This document shows positions 25,787-36,655 of a DNA stretch of 64,000 nucleotides, in pieces; position 1 is the first letter of the stretch; the number at the start of each line of letters is the position of its first letter. The notes beneath the pieces were generated by a model. The model ran no database searches. It saw only the letters and a list, made by a program, of their open reading frames with translations, and was not told the origin of the DNA. The translations under genes were made by a program, and so were the position numbers. The stretch spans positions 47,657 through 111,656 of the forward strand of contig CAJTXO010000012.1 of the NCBI GenBank assembly GCA_910583555.1, read 5' to 3'. Origin of the DNA: an uncultured Eubacterium sp. Lineage in GTDB: Bacteria; Bacillota; Clostridia; Lachnospirales; Lachnospiraceae.

Positions 25787-27271
25787 ATGAAAAAGATTCG
25801 AACGAGGTTTGCACCGAGCCCGACCGGGCGTATGCATGTAGGAAATTTAAGAACGGCGCTCTACGCCTATCTGATCGCGAAACACGAAGGGGGAGATTTT
25901 CTGCTCCGTGTGGAGGACACCGATCAGGAACGTTTTGTGGAAGGCGCGCTGGATTTGATATATAAGACGATGGCAGAGGCCGGACTGGAACACGACGAGG
26001 GGCCGGACAAGGATGGCGGATACGGGCCGTACGTACAGAGTGAGCGCACGAAAACCGGCATGTATCTGGAGTACGCGAAGCAGCTTGTGGAAAAAGGAGA
26101 GGCTTACTACTGTTTCTGTTCCAAAGAGCGGCTGGAGGAGCTGCGAAAGGACGCCGAAGAGAGTGGAAAGGTGGCGGCCAAATACGATAAGCATTGTCTG
26201 TCGCTGTCGAAAGAGGAAGTAGAAGAGAAACTGGCGGCCGGCGTTCCCTATGTCATCCGCCAGAACAACCCGACCGAGGGAGAGACGACGTTTGACGATG
26301 TGATCTACGGCGTGATCACGGCTCCGAATGAGGAACTGGATGATATGGTGCTGATCAAGGCGGACGGCTACCCCACCTATAATTTTGCCAATGTGGTGGA
26401 CGACCATCTGATGGAGATCACGCATGTCGTGCGCGGCAATGAATATCTGTCGAGCGCGCCCAAATACAACCGGCTGTACGAGGCGTTTGGCTGGGAGATC
26501 CCGGTGTATGTGCACTGTCCGACCATTACCGATGAAACCCATAAAAAACTGGCCAAGCGGCGGGGCGACGCGTCGTTTGAGGATCTGATGGAACTCGGAT
26601 TTGTGCCCGAGGCGGTCGTCAATTACGTGGCACTCCTCGGCTGGAGTCCGTCGGATGAGGATGTTACGGAGGACGGAAAGAGTAAGGAATTTTTCTCCCT
26701 CGCGGAACTGATCGAGGCGTTTGACTATAAGCGGATCAGCAAATCGCCGGCGGTATTTGATATCGTGAAACTCCGCTGGATGAATGGGGAATACATCAAA
26801 AAGATGGACGATGAGGCCTATTATGAGCGCGCGCTTCCGGTCATCCGGGAGACGGTGAAAAAGGATCTGGATCTGAAAAAGATTGCGGATCTCGTGAAGA
26901 CGAGGATCGAGGTGTTCCCGGATATCACGGAGAAGATCGACTTTTTCGAGGAACTTCCGGACTATGACATCTCCATGTACACGCATAAGAAGATGAAGAC
27001 GAATGCGGAAAATTCGCTCGAGGCGCTGAGGGAAATGCTCCCTCTCTTTGAGGCGCTCACGGACTATTCAATCCCGGCGATCGAGAAGACGGCGATGGAT
27101 TATGTGGCACAGAAGGGCTGCAAGAACGGACAGGCGCTCTGGCCGCTGCGCACCGCGGTATCCGGGAAGCAGATGACGCCGGGCGGTGCGTATGAGATCA
27201 TGGAAATACTGGGGAAGGACGAGTCCCTGCGGAGGATCCGCAAAGGCATCGAGTTACTGGAGGAAGCCTGA
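25787..27271 (+). CDS. gltX: Glutamyl-tRNA synthetase
   Basis: ATG at 25787, behind agaaaagagg, gives the standard N-terminus MKKIRTRFAPSPTGRMHVGN. The 494-residue class I synthetase has the HIGH-type motif HVGN, the KMSKS-type motif KKLAKRRGD, and an alpha-helical anticodon-binding C-terminus. It charges tRNA-Glu with glutamate. The leader from 25667 shows a short ctgcag repeat but no T-box. The helicase pseudogene follows by 16 bases on the same strand. Confidence 0.95.
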   Translation: MKKIRTRFAPSPTGRMHVGNLRTALYAYLIAKHEGGDFLLRVEDTDQERFVEGALDLIYKTMAEAGLEHDEGPDKDGGYGPYVQSERTKTGMYLEYAKQLVEKGEAYYCFCSKERLEELRKDAEESGKVAAKYDKHCLSLSKEEVEEKLAAGVPYVIRQNNPTEGETTFDDVIYGVITAPNEELDDMVLIKADGYPTYNFANVVDDHLMEITHVVRGNEYLSSAPKYNRLYEAFGWEIPVYVHCPTITDETHKKLAKRRGDASFEDLMELGFVPEAVVNYVALLGWSPSDEDVTEDGKSKEFFSLAELIEAFDYKRISKSPAVFDIVKLRWMNGEYIKKMDDEAYYERALPVIRETVKKDLDLKKIADLVKTRIEVFPDITEKIDFFEELPDYDISMYTHKKMKTNAENSLEALREMLPLFEALTDYSIPAIEKTAMDYVAQKGCKNGQALWPLRTAVSGKQMTPGGAYEIMEILGKDESLRRIRKGIELLEEA

Positions 27272-27287
27272 AAGGAGAAAGAAGCGT

Positions 27288-29256
27288 ATGAGGATGAATT
27301 TCAGTGAAGCACAGGACATGGCGATCAGGCACATCGGGGGGCCTTTTATGTGCCTCGCGGGTCCGGGCAGTGGGTAAAACGACGGTCATTACAAACCGGG
27401 TCCGGTATTTGATCGAAGAGGAAGGCGTAAACCCTGCTCTCATTTTGGTCGTCACGTTTTCCAAAGCGGCTTCCGTGGAAATGCGGGAGCGTTTTGAGGC
27501 GCTCACAGGAAATAAGCGGCTTCCGATCCGGTTCGGGACGTTTCACTCCCTGTTTTTCCAAATACTGAAGGCGGCGTATCACTATGAGGCGAAAGATATT
27601 GTGTCGGCGCCGCTCAAATACCGCTTTCTGGAAGAGGCACTGATGGAAACCGAGTACGATGATATCGAGGATAAGAAAGAATTTCTGGAGGATGTGGAAA
27701 GGGAGATCAGCTGCATCAAGGGCGAGGGGACGGATATCGAACACTATTATTCTACGAGCTGCCCGGAGGAAATTTTCCGCCAGATCTACAACGGCTACCA
27801 GAGCCGCGTGCAGAAGAACCGCTATCTGGACTTTGACGACATGGTGATGTACACGTATGAGCTGTTCCGGGCGCGGCCCGATATACTGGCGGCGTGGCAG
27901 AAGCGGTTTTCGTATATACTGATCGATGAGTTTCAGGACATCAACCGGCTCCAGTACGAGAATATCCGGATGCTTGCCCGGCCGCAAAACAATCTGTTCA
28001 TCGTCGGCGACGACGACCAGTCGATCTACGGGTTCCGGGGGGCCAGGCCGGATATCATGCTCTCGTTTCCGAAAGAATACGCGGATCTGAAACAGGTTAC
28101 GATCAGCGGGAATTACCGCTGCCGCGCGCAGATCCTGGAGGCGGCCGCGAGGCTCATTTCCCATAATAAGAAAAGGTATGGCAAGCAGTTAGAGGCGATG
28201 CGGGGTGAGGGAGATGCCGTGCATGTGTCGAGGTACGCGAACGTGCTGTCACAGGCCGACGCTGTTGTGCAGAAGATCCGGGCATATTTGCAGGAAGGTA
28301 CCGGGCCGGATGAGATTGCGGTCTTGTTCCGGACGGCCAGACAGATGAACGTCCTCTCGAGGAAACTGATGGAGTACAATATTCCGTTTGTGATGAAGGA
28401 TGCGCTGCCGAACGTGTTTGAGCACTGGATCGCCAAAGATCTGATCACGTATCTCAAACTGGCGCAGGGAGAGAGGGACCGCTCCCATTTTCTCAAAATC
28501 GCCAACCGGCCCAAGCGCTATATCAGCCGGGCGGCGTTCGGGGCGCAGGACATGTCATTTGGTATGCTGTACGAATATTATCGGGACAAGCCATATATGT
28601 GCGAGCGCATCAACGCGCTGCAGAATGATCTGTTCGCGATGAAGACGATGACGCCGTACAGTGCGCTCGATTATATTTACCAAGTCATCGGTTATCACGA
28701 TTTTTTGTGTGAATACGCGGCAGAGCGGAATGTGTCGGTGGGTGACTGGGAGGAGGTCGTGGAGGAACTGAAAGAGGATGCTTCGGAGTTTGACACCGTG
28801 CAGGCGTGGTTTGCCCATATCGAGGAGTACGGGCTCCAGTTGGAGGAGCGCCGCCAATATGGCGGGGATCGCCGCCTGTCTGGTGGGGACCACCGCAGAC
28901 ATGAGAGAGGGGGGAGTGCCCCGCAGGGGGAAAATGCGGTGAGGGCGAATGCGGAGGCAGAGGCGGCAGGAGCGAATGGGCCCCCCGGGGACGATGGGCG
29001 CGGCGTCGCGCTTATGACGATGCACGCCTCGAAAGGTTTGGAGTTCGATGTGGTGTTCCTGCCCGATCTGAATGAGGCGGTCGTGCCGTACCAGCGCTCG
29101 GTGGAGGACGGGAATCTGGAAGAAGAGAGACGGCTTTTGTATGTGGCGATGACGAGGGCGAGGGAGCATCTTCATTTATCTTACACGGCAGAGAGGTTCC
29201 ATAAGGAAATGGAACCGTCTCGGTTTATAGAGGAGATCAGGAGGAAAACAAATTGA
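27288..29256 (+). pseudogene. UvrD/PcrA-like helicase interrupted by a frameshift in Walker A
   Basis: Reading from ATG 27288 (aaaggag upstream) gives NFSEAQDMAIRHIGGPFMCLAGPGSG and then TAA at 27375-27377. Dropping the single base t27375 restores GPGSGKTTVITNRVRYL and the rest of a ~655-residue superfamily 1 helicase. DEFQDINRLQ (Walker B), VGDDDQSIYGFRGA, TMHASKGLEF and VAMTRAREHL are all intact. Everything except the one-base insertion looks functional, so this is either a very recent inactivation or a sequence error. A glycine-rich insert (near 28850-28995) precedes the last motifs. The gene overlaps feoA by four bases. Confidence 0.85.
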
Positions 29257-29474
29257 CACTGGATAAACTGGAAATAGGCAGACGGGCGAAGATCACGGCA
29301 GTTCATGGGCAGGGAGCGCTGCGGGACAGGCTTTTGGATATGGGCCTCACGCCGAGGACGGAAGTGATGGTGCGAAAAGTCGCGCCAATGGGCGATCCGA
29401 TCGAGATCACGCTGCGGGGCTATGAACTGACACTGCGTTGCGAGGACGCGGAGATGATCGAAATAGACGAGTGA
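29253..29474 (+). CDS. feoA: FeoA, ferrous iron transport accessory protein
   Basis: The TTG start overlaps the helicase stop (TTGA) and lies eight bases after ggagg. The 73-residue SH3-like protein has the FeoA pattern (GRRAKITAVHGQGALRDRLLDMGLTPRTEV and IEITLRGYELTLR). FeoA binds the cytosolic part of FeoB and supports ferrous iron uptake. feoB follows. Confidence 0.92.
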   Translation: MTLDKLEIGRRAKITAVHGQGALRDRLLDMGLTPRTEVMVRKVAPMGDPIEITLRGYELTLRCEDAEMIEIDE

Positions 29475-29551
29475 GGCGGAAAGAGGGCCAGAGCGCCCAG
29501 GGAAGGCGTTCGGCCTGTGGAGTGAAGGGAGTACACATATGGAGGTATGAG

Positions 29552-31555
29552 ATGAAGTTTGCACTGGCAGGAAATCAGAATTGTGGAAAAACGACACTTT
29601 TTAACCAGCTTACAGGAGCAAATCAGCATGTCGGGAATTTCCCGGGCGTGACGGTGGACAGCAAGGTGGGGAAGATCCGGGGGACGAGTGACGAAGTGGT
29701 CGATCTGCCGGGGATCTATTCTCTTTCCCCGTATACGCAGGAGGAGATCGTGACCCGGGATTTTCTGACGAAAGAACATCCCGACGGCATTATCAACATC
29801 ATTGACGCTACCAATATCGAGCGCAATTTTTATCTGACGCTGCAGCTGATCCAGCTGGATATTCCGATGGTGATCGCGCTGAACATGATGGATGAGGTCC
29901 GGGCGAACGGCGGGACGATCAAGGTCAATGCGCTGAAAGAGGAACTGGGCGTGCCGGTCGTGCCTATTTCGGCCAGCAAAAATGAGGGCGTGGATGAACT
30001 GATCGATACGGCGTTAAAGACGGCGAAGGCGAAGAGGAAACCGAAGCGGCAGGACTTCTGTTCGGGTCCGGTACACCGCACGCTTCATGCCGTGGCGCAT
30101 CTGGTCGAGGATCATGCCGAAAATATCGGTATTCCCGCGGCCTTCGTGGCGTCGAAACTGGTGGAGCGCGATGAGCCGCTGCTGGCGTCGCTCGAACTAT
30201 CCGAAAATGAGATCGATATGATCGAGCACAGTGTCACCGAAATGGAAGGCGAAATGAAAACCGACCGCAAGGCGGCTATTGCTGACATGCGGTACACGTT
30301 TATAGATAAAATCGTAAAGGATGCGGTCGTCAAGCCGAAAGAGAGCCTGCAGCATGCCAGGAGTGTGAAAATCGACCGGGTTTTGACGAATAAGTATCTG
30401 GCGATACCCATTTTTCTCAGTATCATGTTTCTGATCTTCGCGCTGACGTTTGGCTCGGTCGGAAGCTGGCTTTCGGATCTGCTCGGGGAGGGGATCGATG
30501 CGGTCAGCGCGTTTGTGGAGCAGGGCATGAATCGGCTGCAGGTGAACCCTGTCGTGTGCTCCCTTGTCGTAAACGGGATCATTACCGGTGTGGGGAGCGT
30601 GCTGTCATTTGTGCCGGTCATTGTCATCCTGTTTTTCTTTTTATCGATTCTGGAGGACAGCGGGTATATGGCCAGGGTCGCGTTTGTCATGGATAAACTG
30701 CTCCGGAAGATCGGACTTTCGGGAAGGAGTTTTGTGCCGATGCTCATCGGGTTCGGCTGCACGGTTCCGGCTGTCATGTCGGCGCGCACGCTGTCAAGCG
30801 AGCGCGACCGAAAGATGACGATACTGCTCACGCCGTTCATGAGCTGCAGCGCGAAGTTGCCGATCTACGGAATCTTTACGCTGACTTTTTTCCCGCGGTA
30901 CCGCGGACTGGTGATGATCGCCCTCTATCTGACGGGGATTTTGATGGCGGTACTGTGTGGGCTTATTTTTAATAAGACGCTGTTTCGCGGAAAACCGGTG
31001 CCGTTTGTGATGGAACTGCCGAATTACCGGCTGCCGAGCGCGAAAAGTGTCGGAATGCTTTTGTGGGATAAGGCAAAGGATTTTATCACGAGGGCGTTTA
31101 CCATTATTTTTGTGGCGTCCATCGTGATCTGGTTTTTGCAGACATTTGATATACGGTTCAATGTGGTGGAGGACAGCGCAGACAGTATGCTTGCCTCGAT
31201 CGGACACGTTCTGACGCCGGTGTTTGCGCCGCTCGGGATTACGGACTGGCGTATGTGCACGTCTCTTGTCGTCGGGTTTACGGCGAAGGAGGCGGTGGTC
31301 AGCTCGGCGGCCGTTCTGATGGGGACGACGACGGCGATGCTGCCCGATGTGCTGGCAGGAGTGTTTTCTCCGGCGACGGCGTTTGTCTTTCTGATCTTTA
31401 CACTGCTCTATACACCATGTGTGGCGGCGATTTCTACGGTGGCGAAGGAACTAAACCGGAAATGGGCGGTCTTTGTCGTGGTCTTCCAGATCGTCGTGGC
31501 CTGGATCGCGGCGTTTGCGGTGAGGGTTCTGGTGGGATGGTGCGGGGCATTATGA
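29552..31555 (+). CDS. feoB: FeoB, ferrous iron transporter with GTPase domain
   Basis: ATG at 29552 behind ggaggt gives MKFALAGNQNCGKTTLF; the upstream open frame is not used. The 667-residue membrane protein has an N-terminal G domain (G1 GNQNCGKT, G3 DLPGIYS, G4 NMMD, G5 SAS), a helical GDI-like region, and a C-terminal set of transmembrane helices with the gate motifs FGCTVPAVMSARTL and FMSCSAKLPIYG. It imports Fe(II). It forms an operon with feoA. Its last six bases overlap the convergent glycosyltransferase pseudogene. Confidence 0.95.
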   Translation: MKFALAGNQNCGKTTLFNQLTGANQHVGNFPGVTVDSKVGKIRGTSDEVVDLPGIYSLSPYTQEEIVTRDFLTKEHPDGIINIIDATNIERNFYLTLQLIQLDIPMVIALNMMDEVRANGGTIKVNALKEELGVPVVPISASKNEGVDELIDTALKTAKAKRKPKRQDFCSGPVHRTLHAVAHLVEDHAENIGIPAAFVASKLVERDEPLLASLELSENEIDMIEHSVTEMEGEMKTDRKAAIADMRYTFIDKIVKDAVVKPKESLQHARSVKIDRVLTNKYLAIPIFLSIMFLIFALTFGSVGSWLSDLLGEGIDAVSAFVEQGMNRLQVNPVVCSLVVNGIITGVGSVLSFVPVIVILFFFLSILEDSGYMARVAFVMDKLLRKIGLSGRSFVPMLIGFGCTVPAVMSARTLSSERDRKMTILLTPFMSCSAKLPIYGIFTLTFFPRYRGLVMIALYLTGILMAVLCGLIFNKTLFRGKPVPFVMELPNYRLPSAKSVGMLLWDKAKDFITRAFTIIFVASIVIWFLQTFDIRFNVVEDSADSMLASIGHVLTPVFAPLGITDWRMCTSLVVGFTAKEAVVSSAAVLMGTTTAMLPDVLAGVFSPATAFVFLIFTLLYTPCVAAISTVAKELNRKWAVFVVVFQIVVAWIAAFAVRVLVGWCGAL

Positions 31556-32819
31556 AAACTTTTCTTTGTTTAGTTTCTGCGGCGCCAATTGTCTGACGAT
31601 GGCGAGTACGGAGTGGACGAGTAAGGTTATCGTCATGATCAGGATTGCCACCTGATAGTTGCACAGCGTATCCCGAAGATCCCCGCGAAGCTGATGCATG
31701 ATCAATAGCATGGACAACAGGAAGAGAAGATCGGAATATTTATGATTCGTTTCATTTAAAAAAGCGATGATTGGCGGAATAAGATACAGTAAACAATAAT
31801 ATCCCGAATGTGAGGGGACGATTACAAGCGTCAGGCAGACGGCCATCATCCGTTCCCATTTGGTCGGGAGTAAAAAACTGGAAACGAGAAAAATAATGCC
31901 AACAATATAAGTGACCACTGTCATAAAAGATGGAAACCATTCGGGCGGGAACGGAACAAAGTGTGATACGCTGGCGAACAATGTACACCCGTCGTCTCTT
32001 GTATAGTACGCCAGGTTCGCCTGCAGATTTTCTAACATCTGTGGCAGATTGGAAAAGCCGTTTTTGAAAAAGGCGAACGGTGCGAAAAAGAGGATCAGGC
32101 TGTAAAAAATGACACAAGCTACACCTTTCCACTGACGTTTGTGCAGGAGGAAGATGCCCAAAACGGCAGGCGTCATTTTGAGGGATACAGCGACGGCAAA
32201 AGACAGATAGGCCAATTGCCGGAGCAGGGGGTTTTTGTTGCTGTCATAAAAGAAACAGAAAAACATCGTACAGAACATCGTCAGGATGATCGTGTTCGCC
32301 CGCTCAAAGGAATAGAGCATGGGAGCTGACAGTAAACAGGCGATGGCGGTAGAAATTTTTAGTGATTGGCGGCCTGTTTTACATGTGCGGATAAGTTCGT
32401 ACACCATGATCATCGTTATGGTGGCAAAAATAAGATAGATGATAAGAAACTTTGGTTCATGATACATGTTCAAAAAATCATCTTTTTGATAATATGTGTC
32501 CATGTTTACCAGTCGGGAAAAGCAATATGAAAACACGTATGTGAGAGGCGGGTACGCTTTTTCGGCCAACCCCATATACATGGTATTGTTGTAAACGTCC
32601 CTTTGGGAAGAATAGCCGACCACATTTTGCAGATCGGCAAAAAAAATCAGCGCTTCCTCTGAAAAACACATTGAATTGGGAACTGGCATGTCCTTCGTAA
32701 AAGATTTTGAACAGCCAGATCAGAAACGTTGTGAAGAGGACAAAGATAAACGTATATTCATAAAATTTCTTTGATATCAGGATATCTTTTGCACTTTGGC
32801 GGAGTGTTGAAATATTCAT
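31550..32819 (-). pseudogene. GT87-like membrane glycosyltransferase with homopolymer frameshift
   Basis: Two minus-strand frames join into one protein. The first (from ATG 32819, or possibly 32858) encodes a membrane helix and ends KIFYEGHASSQFNVFF; the second encodes FFADLQNVVGYSSQRDVYNN and about eight transmembrane helices to 31550. The switch falls at a run of eight A (plus strand, about 32639-32646); with seven the frame reads DFFADLQNVV. The family (GT87/DUF2029-like) moves polyprenyl-phosphate-linked sugars outside the membrane, for example for wall glycans; this assignment is moderate. Homopolymer slippage or a sequencing error are both possible. Confidence 0.7.
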
Positions 32820-32937
32820 TCTTTGTAAAAATCCTTTCTGTTGTATCTTTTCACGCATCGGGGCGTTGATTCCCGATGTTTATTATAGGGGAATCTCGGG
32901 TTGAAGTCAATAGTCGTGGAGAGAGGCCAAAAAGTGG

Positions 32938-32966
32938 TTGAAATGTAACAATGGATAGCTTATAAT
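32938..32966 (+). promoter_or_regulatory. Promoter of the FGGY kinase gene
   Basis: TTGAAA (32938-32943), 17-base spacer, TATAAT (32961-32966), 54 bases before the start codon. Confidence 0.82.
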
Positions 32967-33019
32967 GAAAGAAAATGTCAGTCGAATGAAGTATCGACAG
33001 AATCAGGAGGATAGGAATC

Positions 33020-34627
33020 ATGGGGATTGCAAAAGACAGCGTAAAAGCGGCGATTGAGAGTGGAAAGACGGCGTTGGGTATCGAGTTTGGTTCTACGAGG
33101 ATCAAGGCGGTTTTGGTCGGGGAAAATAATGAACCGATCGCGTCCGGCAGCCATGACTGGGAAAACCGGTTGGAACATGGAATCTGGACATACAGTCTGG
33201 ATGATATCTGGACGGGACTGCAGGATAGTTATACGAAGCTGGCAAAGGATGTGGAAACGACATACGGAACGGTGCTCACGACGGTAGGAGCCATCGGGTT
33301 CAGCGCGATGATGCACGGATATATGGCATTTGATAAGGACGATAACCTTCTTGTCCCATTCCGCACATGGCGCAATACGATCACGGGGGAAGCTTCGGAG
33401 AAGCTGACGGAGATGTTCCAGTATAATATCCCGCAGCGATGGAGTATCGCCCATTTGTATCAGGCTATTTTAAACGGGGAAGAGCATGTAAAGGATATCG
33501 TGTTCCAGACGACGCTGGCGGGGTACATCCACTGGAAACTGACCGGTGAAAAAGTGCTCGGGGTCGGCGAGGCTTCGGGTATGTTCCCGATCGATATACA
33601 GACGAAAAAGTTTGACGAGAAGATGATCGCTGCATTTGAGGAGGCGGTAGCCGGAAAAGGATTCTCCTGGAAATTAAGTGAGATCCTCCCTAAAGTTCTC
33701 GTGGCAGGCGAGGCGGCAGGTACGCTGACTGAAGAAGGGGCAAAACTGCTCGATGTGTCAGGAAACCTGAAAGCAGGCATTCCGCTCTGTCCGCCGGAAG
33801 GAGATGCCGGAACCGGAATGGCTGCGACGAACAGCGTAGCGGTGCGGACCGGAAATGTCTCGGCAGGTACGTCGGTGTTTGCGATGATCGTTTTGGAGAA
33901 AGAGCTGTCGAAAGTGTATCCAGAGATCGATCTGGTGACGACGCCTTCTGGAAACCTGGTCGGTATGGTACACTGTAATAACTGTACATCGGATCTGAAC
34001 GCCTGGGTCAATCTGTTTAAGGAATTTGCCGACAGCCTTGGCGTGAAAACGGATATGGATCAATTGTTCTCGACTTTGTACAATAAAGCGCTGGAGGGAG
34101 ATGCCGACGGCGGCGGACTTCTCGCGTATAATTATTTCTCGGGCGAGCATATTACGGGATTTGAGCAGGGCCGTCCGATGATCGTGCGCACGCCGGACAG
34201 CAAGTTTAATCTGGCAAACTTTATGCGCGTGAACCTGTTTACGTCGCTCGGCGCCCTGAAAGTAGGGCTGGATATCCTGTTGAAACAGGAGGGCGTCAAG
34301 GTGGATAAAATACTGGGCCATGGCGGACTCTTTAAGACGAAGGGCGTCGGTCAGAAGATCATGGCGGCTGCGATGAATGCTCCGGTATCCGTGATGGAGA
34401 CGGCCGGGGAAGGCGGCGCCTGGGGGATTGCTCTGTTAGCTTCTTATATGAAGAACAAAAAATCGGACGAGTCGCTTGATACCTATTTGGCGGAACAGGT
34501 ATTTGCCGGTTCGGAAGGCGTTTCGATGGAGCCGGATCCGGTCGATGTCAAAGGGTTTGACGCGTTTATCGAGCGTTATAAGGCCGGACTTCCGATCGAA
34601 CATGCGGCCGTTGAGTATCTGAACTAG
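33020..34627 (+). CDS. FGGY-family carbohydrate kinase (ribulokinase/xylulokinase-like)
   Basis: The 535-residue protein has the FGGY actin-like fold: LGIEFGSTRIKAVLVG phosphate loop near 20-35, GFSAMMHGYMAF, the GTSVFAMIVLEK second phosphate motif, and a C-terminal GHGGLFKTKGVGQKIMAAAM adenosine segment. FGGY kinases phosphorylate pentuloses or related sugars. This variant is longer than the XylB at 48505-49983 and has a distinct N-terminal extension. I cannot tell whether it acts on L-ribulose, D-xylulose or another sugar. aggagg precedes the start and a strong promoter lies upstream; the next gene follows closely. Confidence 0.82.
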   Translation: MGIAKDSVKAAIESGKTALGIEFGSTRIKAVLVGENNEPIASGSHDWENRLEHGIWTYSLDDIWTGLQDSYTKLAKDVETTYGTVLTTVGAIGFSAMMHGYMAFDKDDNLLVPFRTWRNTITGEASEKLTEMFQYNIPQRWSIAHLYQAILNGEEHVKDIVFQTTLAGYIHWKLTGEKVLGVGEASGMFPIDIQTKKFDEKMIAAFEEAVAGKGFSWKLSEILPKVLVAGEAAGTLTEEGAKLLDVSGNLKAGIPLCPPEGDAGTGMAATNSVAVRTGNVSAGTSVFAMIVLEKELSKVYPEIDLVTTPSGNLVGMVHCNNCTSDLNAWVNLFKEFADSLGVKTDMDQLFSTLYNKALEGDADGGGLLAYNYFSGEHITGFEQGRPMIVRTPDSKFNLANFMRVNLFTSLGALKVGLDILLKQEGVKVDKILGHGGLFKTKGVGQKIMAAAMNAPVSVMETAGEGGAWGIALLASYMKNKKSDESLDTYLAEQVFAGSEGVSMEPDPVDVKGFDAFIERYKAGLPIEHAAVEYLN

Positions 34628-34636
34628 TTCCGCGTT

Positions 34637-36610
34637 ATGGAGGATCGTTTTTTACCGATGTCCAGGGCGGACATGGAAAAGAGGGGTTGGGATCAATGTG
34701 ATTTTGTTTATGTCATCGGAGACGCGTATGTCGATCATTCTTCGTTCGGACACGCCATCATCAGCCGGCATTTGGAAGCGCACGGTTATAAGGTGGGCAT
34801 TATTTCCCAGCCGGACTGGAAGTCAGATGAGAGCATCGCGGTACTCGGTGAACCGCGCCTTGCGTTTCTCGTGAGCAGCGGCAATATGGATTCGATGGTC
34901 AATCACTATACGGTCAATAAAAAACGGCGCACGTCCGACAGCTACTCGCCGGGCGGCGCAGCCGGAAAACGGCCGGATCATGCGGCTGTCGTCTATTCGA
35001 ACCTCATCCGCAGAACATTTAAGGAGACGCCGATCATCCTCGGCGGCATTGAGGCGAGCCTGCGGCGTCTGGCGCATTATGATTACTGGTCGGACCAGGT
35101 GAAGCGCTCGATCCTGCTCGACTCCGGTGCGGATCTCATTTCTTACGGAATGGGGGAACACAGCATTCTGGAGATTGCGGAAGCGCTGGACAGCGGTATG
35201 GATGTGAGGGATCTTACGTATGTCCCCGGGACGGTGTACCGGACGAAAGAGGGCACCGATGTATATAATGCCCGTGTCCTGCCATCCTATGAAGAGATCA
35301 TGCGGGATAAACGAAAATATGCCGAGAGTTTTATGATCCAGTATGAAAATACGGATCCTTATACGGCACAGGTGCTTGTGGAGAGGTATCCGGGAAAGGT
35401 TCTCATCGTGCAGAACCCGCCGTCGATGCCGCTCCGTGCGCAGGAAATGGATGATGTGTATTCGTATCCCTATGCGGGATGCGCGCATCCGAGCTATGCG
35501 GCTGCGGGCGGCGTTCCGGCGATCCGGGAGGTAAAGTTCAGCCTGACAAGCTGCCGCGGCTGTTTTGGCGGCTGTCATTTCTGTGCGCTGACGTTCCATC
35601 AGGGGCGCATCGTACAGGTCCGCAGCCATGAGTCCATTCTGGCAGAGGCGGAGAGGATGACGAGGGATCGGGATTTTAAGGGATATATCCACGATGTCGG
35701 CGGCCCGACGGCGAATTTTAGGCATCCGTCGTGCGCCAAACAGGAAGCGCACGGTGTCTGTGCGAAAAAGCAGTGCCTGTTTCCGAAACCGTGTGAGAAC
35801 CTGAATGCCAGCCATAAGGATTATGTAAAGCTTCTCCGGAAATTGAGGAAGCTGCCGAACGTGAAGAAGGTGTTTGTGCGCTCCGGCATCCGGTTTGACT
35901 ATGTGATGGCGGATCCGGACGATACGTTTTTGCGGGAATTATGCGAGCATCATATCAGCGGCCAGCTGCGGGTGGCGCCGGAACATGTTTCGAATGCGGT
36001 GCTCTGTGCGATGGGAAAGCCGGAACATGGCGTGTACCAGTCGTTTTTGCGGCGCTATGAAAACGTGAACAAAAAGACGGGAAAGAGGCAGTATGCCGTG
36101 CCTTATCTCATGTCTTCCCATCCGGGGTCGACGCTCACGGAAGCGGTAGAGCTTGCCGAATATGTGCGGGATCTGGGGTACATGCCCGAGCAGGTGCAGG
36201 ATTTTTACCCGACGCCGGGGACTATTTCTACCTGCATGTATCATACGGGGCTTGATCCACGCACGATGAAGCCGGTCTATGTGCCGAAATCCCCGCGGGA
36301 AAAGGCGATGCAGCGCGCGTTGATCCAGTATCGGAAACCGGAAAACTACGAACTTGTGAAAGAGGCGCTCCACCGGGCGGGGAGGACGGATCTCATCGGT
36401 TTTGGAGAGAAGTGTCTCATTCCGCCGCGGAAGATCGGGAAAGGGCGGCTTGGGGGTTCTGCGAAAGATCGGGAAGGCAACGGACGACGCGTGCGGAAAC
36501 GGGTTTCAGTAGAACAGGACCGAAGGCCGGATCGCCCCATGAAAGATCGGCCGGGAAACGGGAGAGGGAGGAGTGTCAGAAAGCAGGGAAGAAAAGGAAA
36601 CAGGAAATAA
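34637..36610 (+). CDS. YgiQ-family radical SAM protein
   Basis: The 657-residue protein has the YgiQ N-terminus (FLPMSRADMEKRGWDQCDFVYV), a cobalamin-binding-like segment, and a radical SAM core whose Fe-S cysteines are Cys309, Cys313 and Cys316 in CFGGCHFC. It ends in a basic, probably disordered tail from about 590 (GRSVRKQGRKGNRK). The reaction of this family is unknown. The start gives the conserved N-terminus, though its ribosome binding site is poor. It follows the FGGY kinase by nine bases. Confidence 0.88.
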   Translation: MEDRFLPMSRADMEKRGWDQCDFVYVIGDAYVDHSSFGHAIISRHLEAHGYKVGIISQPDWKSDESIAVLGEPRLAFLVSSGNMDSMVNHYTVNKKRRTSDSYSPGGAAGKRPDHAAVVYSNLIRRTFKETPIILGGIEASLRRLAHYDYWSDQVKRSILLDSGADLISYGMGEHSILEIAEALDSGMDVRDLTYVPGTVYRTKEGTDVYNARVLPSYEEIMRDKRKYAESFMIQYENTDPYTAQVLVERYPGKVLIVQNPPSMPLRAQEMDDVYSYPYAGCAHPSYAAAGGVPAIREVKFSLTSCRGCFGGCHFCALTFHQGRIVQVRSHESILAEAERMTRDRDFKGYIHDVGGPTANFRHPSCAKQEAHGVCAKKQCLFPKPCENLNASHKDYVKLLRKLRKLPNVKKVFVRSGIRFDYVMADPDDTFLRELCEHHISGQLRVAPEHVSNAVLCAMGKPEHGVYQSFLRRYENVNKKTGKRQYAVPYLMSSHPGSTLTEAVELAEYVRDLGYMPEQVQDFYPTPGTISTCMYHTGLDPRTMKPVYVPKSPREKAMQRALIQYRKPENYELVKEALHRAGRTDLIGFGEKCLIPPRKIGKGRLGGSAKDREGNGRRVRKRVSVEQDRRPDRPMKDRPGNGRGRSVRKQGRKGNRK

Positions 36611-36655
36611 GCTGGAAAAACAATAAGTGAAGAAAGAAATGAGGGTTGAATTGAA

